Of a DNA stretch of 5,614 nucleotides, positions 1 through 5,166 are shown piece by piece (positions within the stretch are counted from its first letter, which is position 1; every line of letters starts with the position of its first letter). Source of the stretch: an uncultured Clostridia bacterium (GTDB taxonomy: Bacteria > Bacillota > Clostridia > Christensenellales > CAG-314). Under the pieces are notes generated by a model, which was not told the origin of the DNA, ran no database searches, and saw nothing but the letters and a program-made list of their open reading frames with translations. The stretch spans positions 1 to 5,614 of the forward strand of contig CAKRAM010000147.1 in NCBI GenBank assembly GCA_934294965.1, given 5' to 3'. The position numbers and the translations under genes were made by a program.

Positions 1-267
1 ACATAGTTGCATACTCTTACAATCACTACATGCATTTTCGTTATCGCCGCGCATACCTTACTTTAATAACATGCGGCTATATTGCACTTTTGCTAGCTAG
101 TTATAGCAATACGTTTGGATGAAATAGTGCGCTTAAGAATGGTCAAATATCGTTAAATACTCAATTATAAAACAACTTGCGGCACTTTTACGAATGATAC
201 ATTTACTATATCCTAACTTAGTTCGATAGTGCGGACAGTGTTGATTTGCGTTAAGAGAACCGAATAG

Positions 268-285
268 TTGCGACAATTGCGACAA
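268..285. repeat. 9-bp tandem direct repeat
   Basis: TTGCGACAA occurs twice with no gap (268-276 and 277-285). It could be a binding site for a dimeric regulator or a chance duplication. Only two copies are seen, and it lies about 280 bases before the phosphodiesterase start, so a link to that gene is speculative. Confidence 0.6.
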
Positions 286-339
286 TAAACGTCGGTTAAT
301 ATTCAATTGCAAAAAAAGAATAGACAAACATCTCTATTC

Positions 340-389
340 AGTAGTCAGGTAGCGGCGTACTGTGGTAATTTGACGCTATGACGACTACT
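340..389. other. Imperfect stem-loop
   Basis: AGTAGTC (340-346) pairs with GACTACT (383-389). Inside it TAGCG (350-354) pairs with CGCTA (374-378), leaving a small internal loop (3 against 4 bases) and a 19-base apical loop. No T-run follows on either strand, so it is not an intrinsic terminator. It could be an RNA structure, a cruciform or a remnant of a repeat element. The role is unknown. Confidence 0.4.
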
Positions 390-525
390 AATTTAGAATC
401 TCGTTTATGTATAGCAAGCAACCGAACACGTTTTCAAATACTCGTAGAACGCTTAACGCAGTCAATCGTCGTAACAGCACAAAAGGAGTTATATCTTTTC
501 CGCTGCATGCTATTAAAATTTTTTG

Positions 526-554
526 TTGTACTTTGCTCGTTATTATGGTAATAT
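526..554 (+). promoter_or_regulatory. Predicted extended -10 promoter for the phosphodiesterase gene
   Basis: TAATAT at 549-554 is preceded by TGG (546-548), giving an extended -10 element of the TGn type. A weak -35 (TTGTAC, 526-531) lies at 17-bp spacing. The expected start of transcription, about seven bases after the -10, falls on or next to the A of the ATG at 561. There is no Shine-Dalgarno sequence between the -10 and the ATG. The promoter is inferred from sequence alone; the -35 matches the consensus at only three of six bases. Confidence 0.5.
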
Positions 555-560
555 ATCTTC

Positions 561-1682
561 ATGGAATACACAAAACCCGACTTTAACAATAACATAATAA
601 ATATTTCGGCAACACTGGCTGAGTATTTGGGTGTCAAAACCGATAAGCCAAAACTTCCCGTGCTTCAAAAAGCCCTAAGCGAGCATAACTACAAAAACGT
701 AGTATTTATGTGTTTTGACGGCATGGGAATGTATCCGATTGAGGCAAATTTGTTGCCATCCGGGTTTATTCGCAAAAATATCGTGCAAACACTCACCTCA
801 ACTTTTCCGTCCACAACCACAAATGCCACAACAACGCTTTCCACATGCACCTATCCTTTGGAGCACGGATGGTTCGGATGGAGTTTACACATTGACGAAA
901 TAGATAAAAATGTCGACGTCTACACGGGAAAAGATTCTCAAACAGGCGAGCCTGTTACTTGCAAACATCCGATGGAATCAAACGACGTATACTATTTTGA
1001 TAATGCAATGTTTGACGGAGAAATTTCTCTAATTGCGCCGCCGTACGTTTCTACGCCAAAAAACGCAAATCGCTACGTGGCGAGCGATTCGGACGACATT
1101 GCCGCGGAGATTATACGGATATGCGCCAAACCTAAAAAACAATTTGTTTACGCATATTGTCCGCAACCGGACACTGCAATGCACAGCTTGGGCGTCAGCG
1201 GAAACAAAATTGTCAACTTGATGTTTTTGCATATTGAATCGCATATTGCAAAGCTTGCCGCAGTCGCAAAGGACACATTATTTGTAATTACAGCCGACCA
1301 CGGACAAGTAGACGTTGCCGGCAAAGTGGACTTTTGGCGCGACGAAGAACTGTGCAATATGCTGTTGTGTCCGCCGTATCTAGACGCAAGAACGCCCTGT
1401 TTTCGTGTAAAACCACAGTGCAAAGCCGATTTTGAACGCCTTTTTACGGCAAAATATAACAATGATTTTATCCTTCGCAAAACCGATGATTTGATTGAAG
1501 AAGGATACTTTGGCCCGTACGGCAACAAGGGATTTTTGCTCGGCGACTACATTGCAATCGGCACGTTCACACACAAAATTTTCGTCGGTTCAGAGCCGTA
1601 CGACGATTTTAGTTTCGCGGGACATCACACTTCGACAACCGAAGAAATGCTGGTGCCGCTTATAATGATAAAAAGACCGTAA
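561..1682 (+). CDS. Alkaline phosphatase superfamily phosphodiesterase / nucleotide pyrophosphatase-like protein
   Basis: This 373-residue protein carries the two-metal site of the type I phosphodiesterase / nucleotide pyrophosphatase branch of the alkaline phosphatase superfamily. Visible motifs are the first metal ligand in FDGMG (Asp53), the nucleophile region TFPSTTTNATT (probably Thr86), PQPDTAMHSLG (Asp204, His208), TADHGQ (Asp246, His247) and AGHHTSTTEEM (His355/356). The site therefore looks complete. There is no signal peptide or membrane segment, so it is probably cytoplasmic and hydrolyses a phosphodiester or phosphomonoester; the substrate cannot be read from sequence. The N-terminus (YTKPDFNNNIINIS) resembles the usual start of these bacterial homologues, and a TAA at 549-551 blocks upstream extension, so ATG 561 is the start despite lacking a Shine-Dalgarno sequence. 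It appears to be a single-gene unit, with no close upstream neighbour and no clear terminator after it. Confidence 0.88.
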   Translation: MEYTKPDFNNNIINISATLAEYLGVKTDKPKLPVLQKALSEHNYKNVVFMCFDGMGMYPIEANLLPSGFIRKNIVQTLTSTFPSTTTNATTTLSTCTYPLEHGWFGWSLHIDEIDKNVDVYTGKDSQTGEPVTCKHPMESNDVYYFDNAMFDGEISLIAPPYVSTPKNANRYVASDSDDIAAEIIRICAKPKKQFVYAYCPQPDTAMHSLGVSGNKIVNLMFLHIESHIAKLAAVAKDTLFVITADHGQVDVAGKVDFWRDEELCNMLLCPPYLDARTPCFRVKPQCKADFERLFTAKYNNDFILRKTDDLIEEGYFGPYGNKGFLLGDYIAIGTFTHKIFVGSEPYDDFSFAGHHTSTTEEMLVPLIMIKRP

Positions 1683-1754
1683 GCGACCAATTTGCACAAC
1701 AGACAACAATGTACGCCAAATTCGCGTAACAGCAGCAAATTTAGTATTGTACTA

Positions 1755-2106
1755 ATGGATTTTTCTCTTATTGCAATAATTGTAGTTTTGCAATTTGACT
1801 ATTCTCATTGAAAACTATTTCGACGAAACTTTGTGGAAAGATTTTGTCAATGAGCAAGCCTGTTGGACGTTTGCGTACACTTTTACAAAATTTAAGTTGT
1901 AGTGCAGTCGCGTTGACGCTTTTGCAAACAGCGAGTCGCATAAATTGTTAGAAGCAATTAAAAATTGCGAAATCGCTCACTTGCATAAAACGCCAAGACG
2001 GAACCCTTACCGATATGTTAAAACGCGATATGTGAGGCAGTGCATTGTATCTGGAACTCATTTCAAATCAAAAATAATCATCAATAAGGACGGTAAACTA
2101 CTATGA
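1755..2106 (+). pseudogene. Probable decayed gene of unknown function
   Basis: ATG 1755 opens a frame (MDFSLIAIIVVLQFDY) that ends at TGA 1809-1811. In the overlapping +1 frame a protein-like sequence continues (ENYFDETLWKDFVNEQ, then WTFAYTFTKFK) to a TAG at 1900-1902. After the TAG the same frame stays open for 67 codons (SRVDAFANSESHKLLEAIKN, TPRRNPYRYVKTRYVR, SGTHFKSKIIINKDGKLL) to TGA 2104-2106. One frameshift near 1800 and one stop would thus give an ancestral protein of about 115 residues. An in-frame DNA repeat (CGATATGT at 2011 and 2026) encodes RYV twice, five codons apart. The final TGA overlaps the next gene's ATG as ATGA, as in a coupled operon. I do not recognise the family, and chance openness in a non-coding gap remains possible. 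There is no Shine-Dalgarno sequence before 1755. Confidence 0.4.
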
Positions 2107-2591
2107 AAATGTGTCACAGCGAAATTATCAAACAAATCAAAGAGCTAGAAACTAAAAAGGACAATATTTTGCGCAAAGAACGCGATTGCCGCACGTTTAG
2201 TTATATAGACGAAAATACAAAAATCGTTCCGGCATACAGTTATGAAAAGACTCGCAACCTGGTCGATAGATTGGATGACAACATTCGCAAGTATAAACAC
2301 GCATTGGCGCTTGCAAATTGCACGGTAGTCGTGTCGGAATTTAACGTTACAATCGGCGAAGCCTTGGTAATGCTTGCTCAAAAACAGGCAAAATGCAGGC
2401 TATTGGAAGAAATGGCGCTTTTGCAACAAAAATCTCAAGCCGTGTCCTATAATGGAAAAATGGAAATTACGGAATGCAACTACGACGTGGAAACAGTCTC
2501 CGCCGACTACGAAGCGCTCCGCTTGGAAATTGGTAAACTTCAAGTTGCAATCGATCGTGCAAATTTGACAAACACAATAGAATTGGATTAA
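2103..2591 (+). CDS. Small helical protein of unknown function
   Basis: A 162-residue soluble protein with no signal peptide or membrane segment. Residues 5-30 (IIKQIKELETKKDNILRKER) and about 84-112 and 133-153 look strongly helical, probably coiled-coil. The middle carries TRNLVDRLDDNIRKYKHAL followed by LANCT and a TIGEALVMLAQKQAK helix; the end reads LQVAIDRANLTNTIELD. This order (helical N-terminus, a 'N-x-T' turn, 'T-x-x-E-A-L' helix, closing helix with 'A-N-L-T') recalls small hypothetical helical proteins of the DIP1984 / DUF6847 type, but I cannot confirm that by eye. The best ribosome site is AAGGA at 2086-2090, 12 bases before the ATG, which is rather far. The ATG overlaps the TGA of the decayed frame upstream. 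No function is assigned. Confidence 0.75.
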   Translation: MKMCHSEIIKQIKELETKKDNILRKERDCRTFSYIDENTKIVPAYSYEKTRNLVDRLDDNIRKYKHALALANCTVVVSEFNVTIGEALVMLAQKQAKCRLLEEMALLQQKSQAVSYNGKMEITECNYDVETVSADYEALRLEIGKLQVAIDRANLTNTIELD

Positions 2592-2594
2592 CAA

Positions 2595-2675
2595 GCAGGT
2601 TTGCAATACTCACGCTGAAGAACGGCACGTTATAATTAAATTATTCCCTTGTGCAAACCTCCTGCCAACGAGGTT
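2595..2675 (+). other. Two mutually exclusive hairpins just after the unknown-function gene
   Basis: GCA+GGTTTGCA (2595-2605) pairs with TGCAAACC (2652-2659) plus TGC (2663-2665), giving 11 pairs around a 3-base bulge and enclosing small inner hairpins (AACG/CGTT and ATAAT/ATTAT). A competing hairpin, AACCTC (2656-2661) with GAGGTT (2670-2675) and an 8-base loop, uses the same bases. Such a pair of alternatives is seen in attenuators and riboswitches. Neither is followed by a T-run, and I recognise no riboswitch class, so it could equally be a 3'-end structure of the gene ending at 2591. Confidence 0.35.
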
Positions 2676-2861
2676 AACTGCGGCACTTCGAATTAGGAAG
2701 AAAACTCAGGTTATTGCTTGTGTGTTTACGCGCGCGGTTATTGATAATACGATTGTTGCGTTGTTTATAACGGTTTATTGTATCAGTCCAAATTTATCTT
2801 TGCACATAAAAACTTTTTTCGGGCGAAGTAGGGGGTTATAGCTCGAAACTTTGATTACTTT

Positions 2862-2899
2862 GCGCGTTTCGCTTAATTGCGAAGCGCGTTATTTATTTG
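2862..2899 (+). terminator. Terminator-like hairpin upstream of the spoVA cluster
   Basis: An 11-pair stem (2862-2872 with 2879-2889, two G-T pairs included) closes a 6-base loop TTAATT and is followed by a T-rich tail TTATTTATTT (2889/2890-2899). The tail is broken by two A residues, so it is a moderate intrinsic terminator on the + strand. It is 270 bases after the stop at 2591 and 218 bases before spoVAC, so it may end upstream transcription or act as an attenuator in a spoVA leader. If the open frame across it were translated, the hairpin would lie in coding sequence. Confidence 0.5.
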
Positions 2900-3003
2900 C
2901 CAAAGTGCCATTGTGTAACGATATATTTACAGATGCCCATCTAAAATCACATACATTGCTCAAAATTTGTATAAATCGCGCACTCGTAGGCAACAATCGT
3001 TGT

Positions 3004-3120
3004 ATGAAAATTCCACCTAAAAATCCTTTTGGAACAAATTTGCACGAAAAAGAAACTAACGTGCCGCTCCAAAACGAGAAATCAAGCAACTTCGAGTTGA
3101 CAAACGGAGAAAAGAATTGA
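3004..3120 (+). CDS. Possible small hydrophilic ORF coupled to spoVAC
   Basis: ATG 3004 opens a 38-residue reading frame (MKIPPKNPFGTNLH... ending FELTNGEKN) rich in Asn, Lys and Glu, without a membrane segment. Its TGA (3118-3120) overlaps the TTG start of spoVAC as TTGA, exactly the arrangement between spoVAD and spoVAE. The Shine-Dalgarno sequence is poor (TAGG at 2987-2990, about 13 bases before the ATG). The same frame is open farther upstream to 2842, with a TTG at 2851 that would give 89 residues but would run through the terminator-like hairpin. I do not recognise the protein. It may be a real coupled leader ORF, the remnant of a longer gene, or chance. Confidence 0.3.
   Translation: MKIPPKNPFGTNLHEKETNVPLQNEKSSNFELTNGEKN
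3106..3110 (+). promoter_or_regulatory. Ribosome binding site fixing the TTG start of spoVAC
   Basis: GGAGA lies six bases before TTG 3117. The next in-frame ATG (3129) would be 18 bases away, too far, so the TTG is favoured. Confidence 0.7.
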
Positions 3121-3569
3121 ACGACGCAATGAAGATTACCAAGCAAAACTACAAAAGTTACGTGTTTGAAATAATGCCCAAAAGTTCGCACTGGAAAAAT
3201 ATGTTTTGGGCTTTTGTTGTAGGTGGCACGATTTGTGCAATAGGGCAGGCGTTTATCGAATTGTATACTATATGGTTTTCGGCAAAAGACGCATCGGTTT
3301 TGGCTTCAGGCACGCTTGTGCTGATTGCCGCAATAATGACGGGGATCGGTGTGTACGACAACATCGGTAGGTTTGCAGGGGCAGGATCTACCATACCGAT
3401 AACAGGATTTTCCAATGCAGTGGTGTCACCTGCGTTAGAATTCCGCGCCGAAGGTTACATTTACGGAGTCGGCGCAAAAATGTTTCTAGTGGCAGGTCCG
3501 GTAATTGTAAACGGGGTTACTATTTCTGTAATAGTAGCAACATTGTGCTTAATATTTGGCACACTATGA
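3117..3569 (+). CDS. spoVAC: SpoVAC, stage V sporulation membrane protein
   Basis: A 150-residue integral membrane protein of the SpoVA family, the same length as the Bacillus protein. After a basic N-terminus there are hydrophobic segments at about 28-50, 62-80 and 123-148. Between the second and third lies the family signature GVYDNIGRFAGAGSTIPITGF (about 78-98, given here only as landmarks GVYD, FAGAG and PITGF), then the conserved region SPALEFRAEGYIYGVGAKMF. In Bacillus, SpoVAC sits in the spore inner membrane, behaves as a mechanosensitive channel and is needed for Ca-dipicolinate movement. It heads the C-D-E cluster here. The TTG start is supported by GGAGA and overlaps the preceding small frame by four bases. 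It ends in TGA, 49 bases before spoVAD. I could not find a convincing forespore sigma-G or sigma-F promoter upstream, although one is expected from the family. Confidence 0.95.
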   Translation: MNDAMKITKQNYKSYVFEIMPKSSHWKNMFWAFVVGGTICAIGQAFIELYTIWFSAKDASVLASGTLVLIAAIMTGIGVYDNIGRFAGAGSTIPITGFSNAVVSPALEFRAEGYIYGVGAKMFLVAGPVIVNGVTISVIVATLCLIFGTL

Positions 3570-3605
3570 TACTCATAGCATATTTTAACAAGCATTTTCA
3601 CAAGT

Positions 3606-3612
3606 TAAGGAG
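3606..3612 (+). promoter_or_regulatory. Ribosome binding site fixing the TTG start of spoVAD
   Basis: TAAGGAG lies six bases before TTG 3619, a near-ideal site. There is no ATG near the N-terminus in this frame, so the non-ATG start is required. Confidence 0.8.
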
Positions 3613-3618
3613 CGCAAA

Positions 3619-4626
3619 TTGAGCAACACTTATTACAAGGACAACATTTTGCATTTTGACGGAGTGTACGTAAAAGACGGCTACACGATAGCCGGTCCGA
3701 AGGAAAACGGCGGAACTTATCGAGGAAAATTTGACCTTGCGCTTGTCGACGATAAGTTCGGTCAAAACACCTTTGAGCGCGCCGAAAGAAAAATGTTTGA
3801 ACACGCGCTGGACGGAGTAATTGCAAAATCCAATGTTTCCGTAAACGAAGTTGATGCCATTTGCGGAGGCGATTTGCTAAATCAAATCGTGTCAGCATCG
3901 TTTTCGGCACGCAAACATCATTGCTCGTTTTTGGGGTTATACAACGCTTGCGCGACTTTTGCCGAAGCACTTATTGTCGGCTCTATGAGCATAAAAGCAG
4001 GTTTTGAAAACATTATCGCAATTTCCGGAAGTCACTTTTCCACTGCCGAACGGCAATATCGCTACCCGTTGGAACTGGGCGTTTTGCGATCTCCCGTAAC
4101 GCAGTGGACTGCAACCGGGGTAGGGGCAACGATGTTATCGTCGGACAATGACGCCGTGGCAAAAATCACATCGGCTGCAATCGGCCGAGTTGTGGACTTT
4201 GGCATTTTGGACGCCAACAACATGGGGGCGGCAATGGCTCCATCGGCTTGCGATACGCTGTGCAGGTATTTTCGTACCACAAAATCTTCTCCGAAAGATT
4301 TTGACGCCATCTACACAGGCGACCTGGGAAAACTCGGCTCGGAAATACTTTACGATTTGCTTAATCAGGAAGGCTACGACATTGAAAAGGTCCACACCGA
4401 TTGCGGTGCGTCGTTGTATTTTGACGAGCAGCAAACGTATCAGGGCGGTTCGGGAGCGGCTTGCTCCGCATTGGTCTTTAACTGTCATTTGCTTGGCAAG
4501 TTACGCAGAAAGGAGTATCATCGAATTTTACTTGCCGCAACCGGAGCATTGATGAGTCCTACAACGTCTTTCCAATCCGACAGCATTCCGGCAATCACTC
4601 ATTTGGTGGAGGTGACAACAATTTGA
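3619..4626 (+). CDS. spoVAD: SpoVAD, dipicolinate-binding stage V sporulation protein
   Basis: A 335-residue soluble protein with a thiolase / ketoacyl-synthase-III fold, full length for the family (about 338 in Bacillus subtilis). Landmarks are GGDLLNQI (83-90), LYNACATFAEAL (107-118) with Cys111 at the place of the thiolase nucleophile, AISGSHFSTAERQYRYP (134-150), QWTATGVGA (162-170), YTGDLGKLG (232-240), QGGSGAACSA (275-284) and AATGALMSPTT (306-316). SpoVAD is known to bind dipicolinic acid directly and to lie on the outer face of the spore inner membrane. It has no membrane segment of its own, in line with docking onto SpoVAC and SpoVAE encoded on either side. The first half lacks the active-site histidine arrangement I would expect for acyl-condensing activity, consistent with binding rather than catalysis. 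Its stop overlaps the spoVAE start by four bases (TTGA). Confidence 0.96.
   Translation: MSNTYYKDNILHFDGVYVKDGYTIAGPKENGGTYRGKFDLALVDDKFGQNTFERAERKMFEHALDGVIAKSNVSVNEVDAICGGDLLNQIVSASFSARKHHCSFLGLYNACATFAEALIVGSMSIKAGFENIIAISGSHFSTAERQYRYPLELGVLRSPVTQWTATGVGATMLSSDNDAVAKITSAAIGRVVDFGILDANNMGAAMAPSACDTLCRYFRTTKSSPKDFDAIYTGDLGKLGSEILYDLLNQEGYDIEKVHTDCGASLYFDEQQTYQGGSGAACSALVFNCHLLGKLRRKEYHRILLAATGALMSPTTSFQSDSIPAITHLVEVTTI
4608..4615 (+). promoter_or_regulatory. Strong ribosome binding site fixing the TTG start of spoVAE
   Basis: GGAGGTGA, a full match to the anti-Shine-Dalgarno complement, lies seven bases before TTG 4623 and inside the 3' end of spoVAD. Confidence 0.85.
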
Positions 4627-4994
4627 CAACGTTTTGGATGTTTGTAAAAGCATTTTTGGTTGGCGGCGGAATTTGCCTAGTCGGGCAAATAATTATCAAT
4701 TTCACCCACTTGACAAACGGCAAAATTTTGGTTTTGTTTTTGGTAATCGGCGCCGTATTGGAAGGTTTCGGCGTCTATAGCAAATTGATTGATTTTGCCG
4801 GCGCAGGTGCAAGCGTTCCGATTTCCGGTTTTGGGTGTGCATTGGTAAAAGGGGCAAAAGGAGCGGCAAAAAAAGAGGGTTTTTACGGTGCTCTGAAAGG
4901 CGGTCTTTCGGCTTGCGCAACAGGCATCAGCATAGCAATCGTATCGGGATACTTGGTTTCCGTGCTGTTTAAGCCTCGCACAAAAAAGAAGTAG
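4623..4994 (+). CDS. spoVAE: SpoVAE (SpoVAEb-type), stage V sporulation membrane protein
   Basis: A 123-residue membrane protein paralogous to SpoVAC and matching the SpoVAEb type (about 116 residues in Bacillus subtilis). Hydrophobic segments lie at about 5-28, 34-52 and 94-116. The signature FAGAGASVPISGFG (58-71) aligns with FAGAGSTIPITGFS in SpoVAC, and GFGVYSKLIDF precedes it as GIGVYDNIGRF does there. The glycine-rich KGAKGAAKKEGFYGALKGG stretch and the basic tail RTKKK are typical. With SpoVAC and SpoVAD it forms the Ca-dipicolinate transport machinery of the forespore and spore inner membrane. The TTG start overlaps the spoVAD stop as TTGA, behind a perfect Shine-Dalgarno sequence, so the two are probably translationally coupled. 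It is the last gene of the cluster and ends in TAG. Confidence 0.95.
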   Translation: MTTFWMFVKAFLVGGGICLVGQIIINFTHLTNGKILVLFLVIGAVLEGFGVYSKLIDFAGAGASVPISGFGCALVKGAKGAAKKEGFYGALKGGLSACATGISIAIVSGYLVSVLFKPRTKKK

Positions 4995-5005
4995 TGGCAT
5001 CCCGC

Positions 5006-5057
5006 TTAGCAAGTGAATATAATATAAACAAGAAAGCGCTCTTTGCTGATTTTTTTT
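5006..5057 (+). terminator. Probable intrinsic terminator of the spoVA cluster
   Basis: TTAGCAAG (5006-5013) can pair with CTTTGCTGA (5041-5049), with one bulged T and one G-T pair, and the stem is followed at once by eight T residues (5050-5057). The loop is long (27 bases) and may hold a smaller nested hairpin, CAAGA (5029-5033) with TCTTTG (5040-5045). The position, 12 bases after the spoVAE stop, is right for the operon end. Confidence 0.4.
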
Positions 5058-5077
5058 GCAAAATCTGTTATTTTGCA
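5057..5077. other. Perfect 8-bp inverted repeat after spoVAE
   Basis: TGCAAAAT (5057-5064) and ATTTTGCA (5070-5077) form a perfect stem around a 5-base loop. It follows the T-run rather than preceding one, so it is not a standard terminator. It may protect a processed 3' end or be an operator for the gene starting at 5167. Confidence 0.4.
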
Positions 5078-5166
5078 CTTCACGTTCGCACAACTGTGTG
5101 GTCATAAAGCATCGCAAAGGCGTTTTCAATTTGTAGAATTATATTAACTTACTTACGGTGAGTATT

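Larger units (their letters stand above)
1..545. other. Leader region with no supported gene
   Basis: I find no convincing gene here. On the + strand an open frame runs from the window edge to a TGA at 120-122 and includes an ATG at 30. Its translation has a hydrophobic run (YLTLITCGYIALLLAS), so it could be the 3' end of an upstream membrane protein gene, but nothing else supports that. Two further + strand frames overlap each other: ATG 378 to TAA 551 (57 codons) and ATG 407 to TAA 586 (59 codons, with a possible membrane segment IFCCTLLVIMVIYLHGI). Neither has a Shine-Dalgarno sequence, and two overlapping same-strand frames argue that at most one is real. Minus-strand frames at 133-327 and 434-637 also lack ribosome sites. 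I see no tRNA or rRNA signature. Confidence 0.5.
2592..3003. other. Gene-poor spacer with structured DNA and one long open frame
   Basis: No gene with a start and ribosome site can be supported here. On the + strand the frame beginning at 2581 is open to 2838, stops at TAG 2839-2841, and is open again to TGA 3118-3120. The first part has no ATG and does not resemble a known family. The other two + frames carry stops at ordinary density. The spacer also contains the alternative hairpins at 2595-2675 and the terminator-like hairpin at 2862-2889. GGGGGTTATAGCTC at 2831-2844 recalls the 5' end of a tRNA, but no D-arm partner or cloverleaf follows. Confidence 0.5.

Noticed and set aside
133..327. 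64-residue minus-strand ORF
   Set aside because: TTG start without a ribosome site, no recognisable domain, and no minus-strand genes elsewhere in the window.
432..444. Possible LexA-type box (CGAACACGTTTTC)
   Set aside because: Only the left half matches; the right half lacks the GTTCG-type arm, and no SOS gene is adjacent.
482..551. AAAGGAG at 482-488 followed by ATG 507 and a 14-codon hydrophobic leader peptide
   Set aside because: The gap of 18 bases between the ribosome site and the ATG is too long, and the ATG is internal to a longer open frame with no support.
1148..1528. 126-residue minus-strand ORF inside the phosphodiesterase gene
   Set aside because: It lies fully antisense to a well-supported enzyme gene; its codons mirror that gene.
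178..2688. TGCGGCACTT at 178-187 and again at 2679-2688
   Set aside because: A single 10-bp match without flanking similarity is expected by chance or from base composition.
2831..2860. tRNA-like 5' end (GGGGGTTATAGCTC)
   Set aside because: No D-arm partner, anticodon arm or T-loop follows, so a tRNA gene or clear remnant cannot be supported.
4148..4552. 134-residue + strand ORF inside spoVAD
   Set aside because: It is an out-of-frame shadow of spoVAD, whose frame carries all the family motifs.
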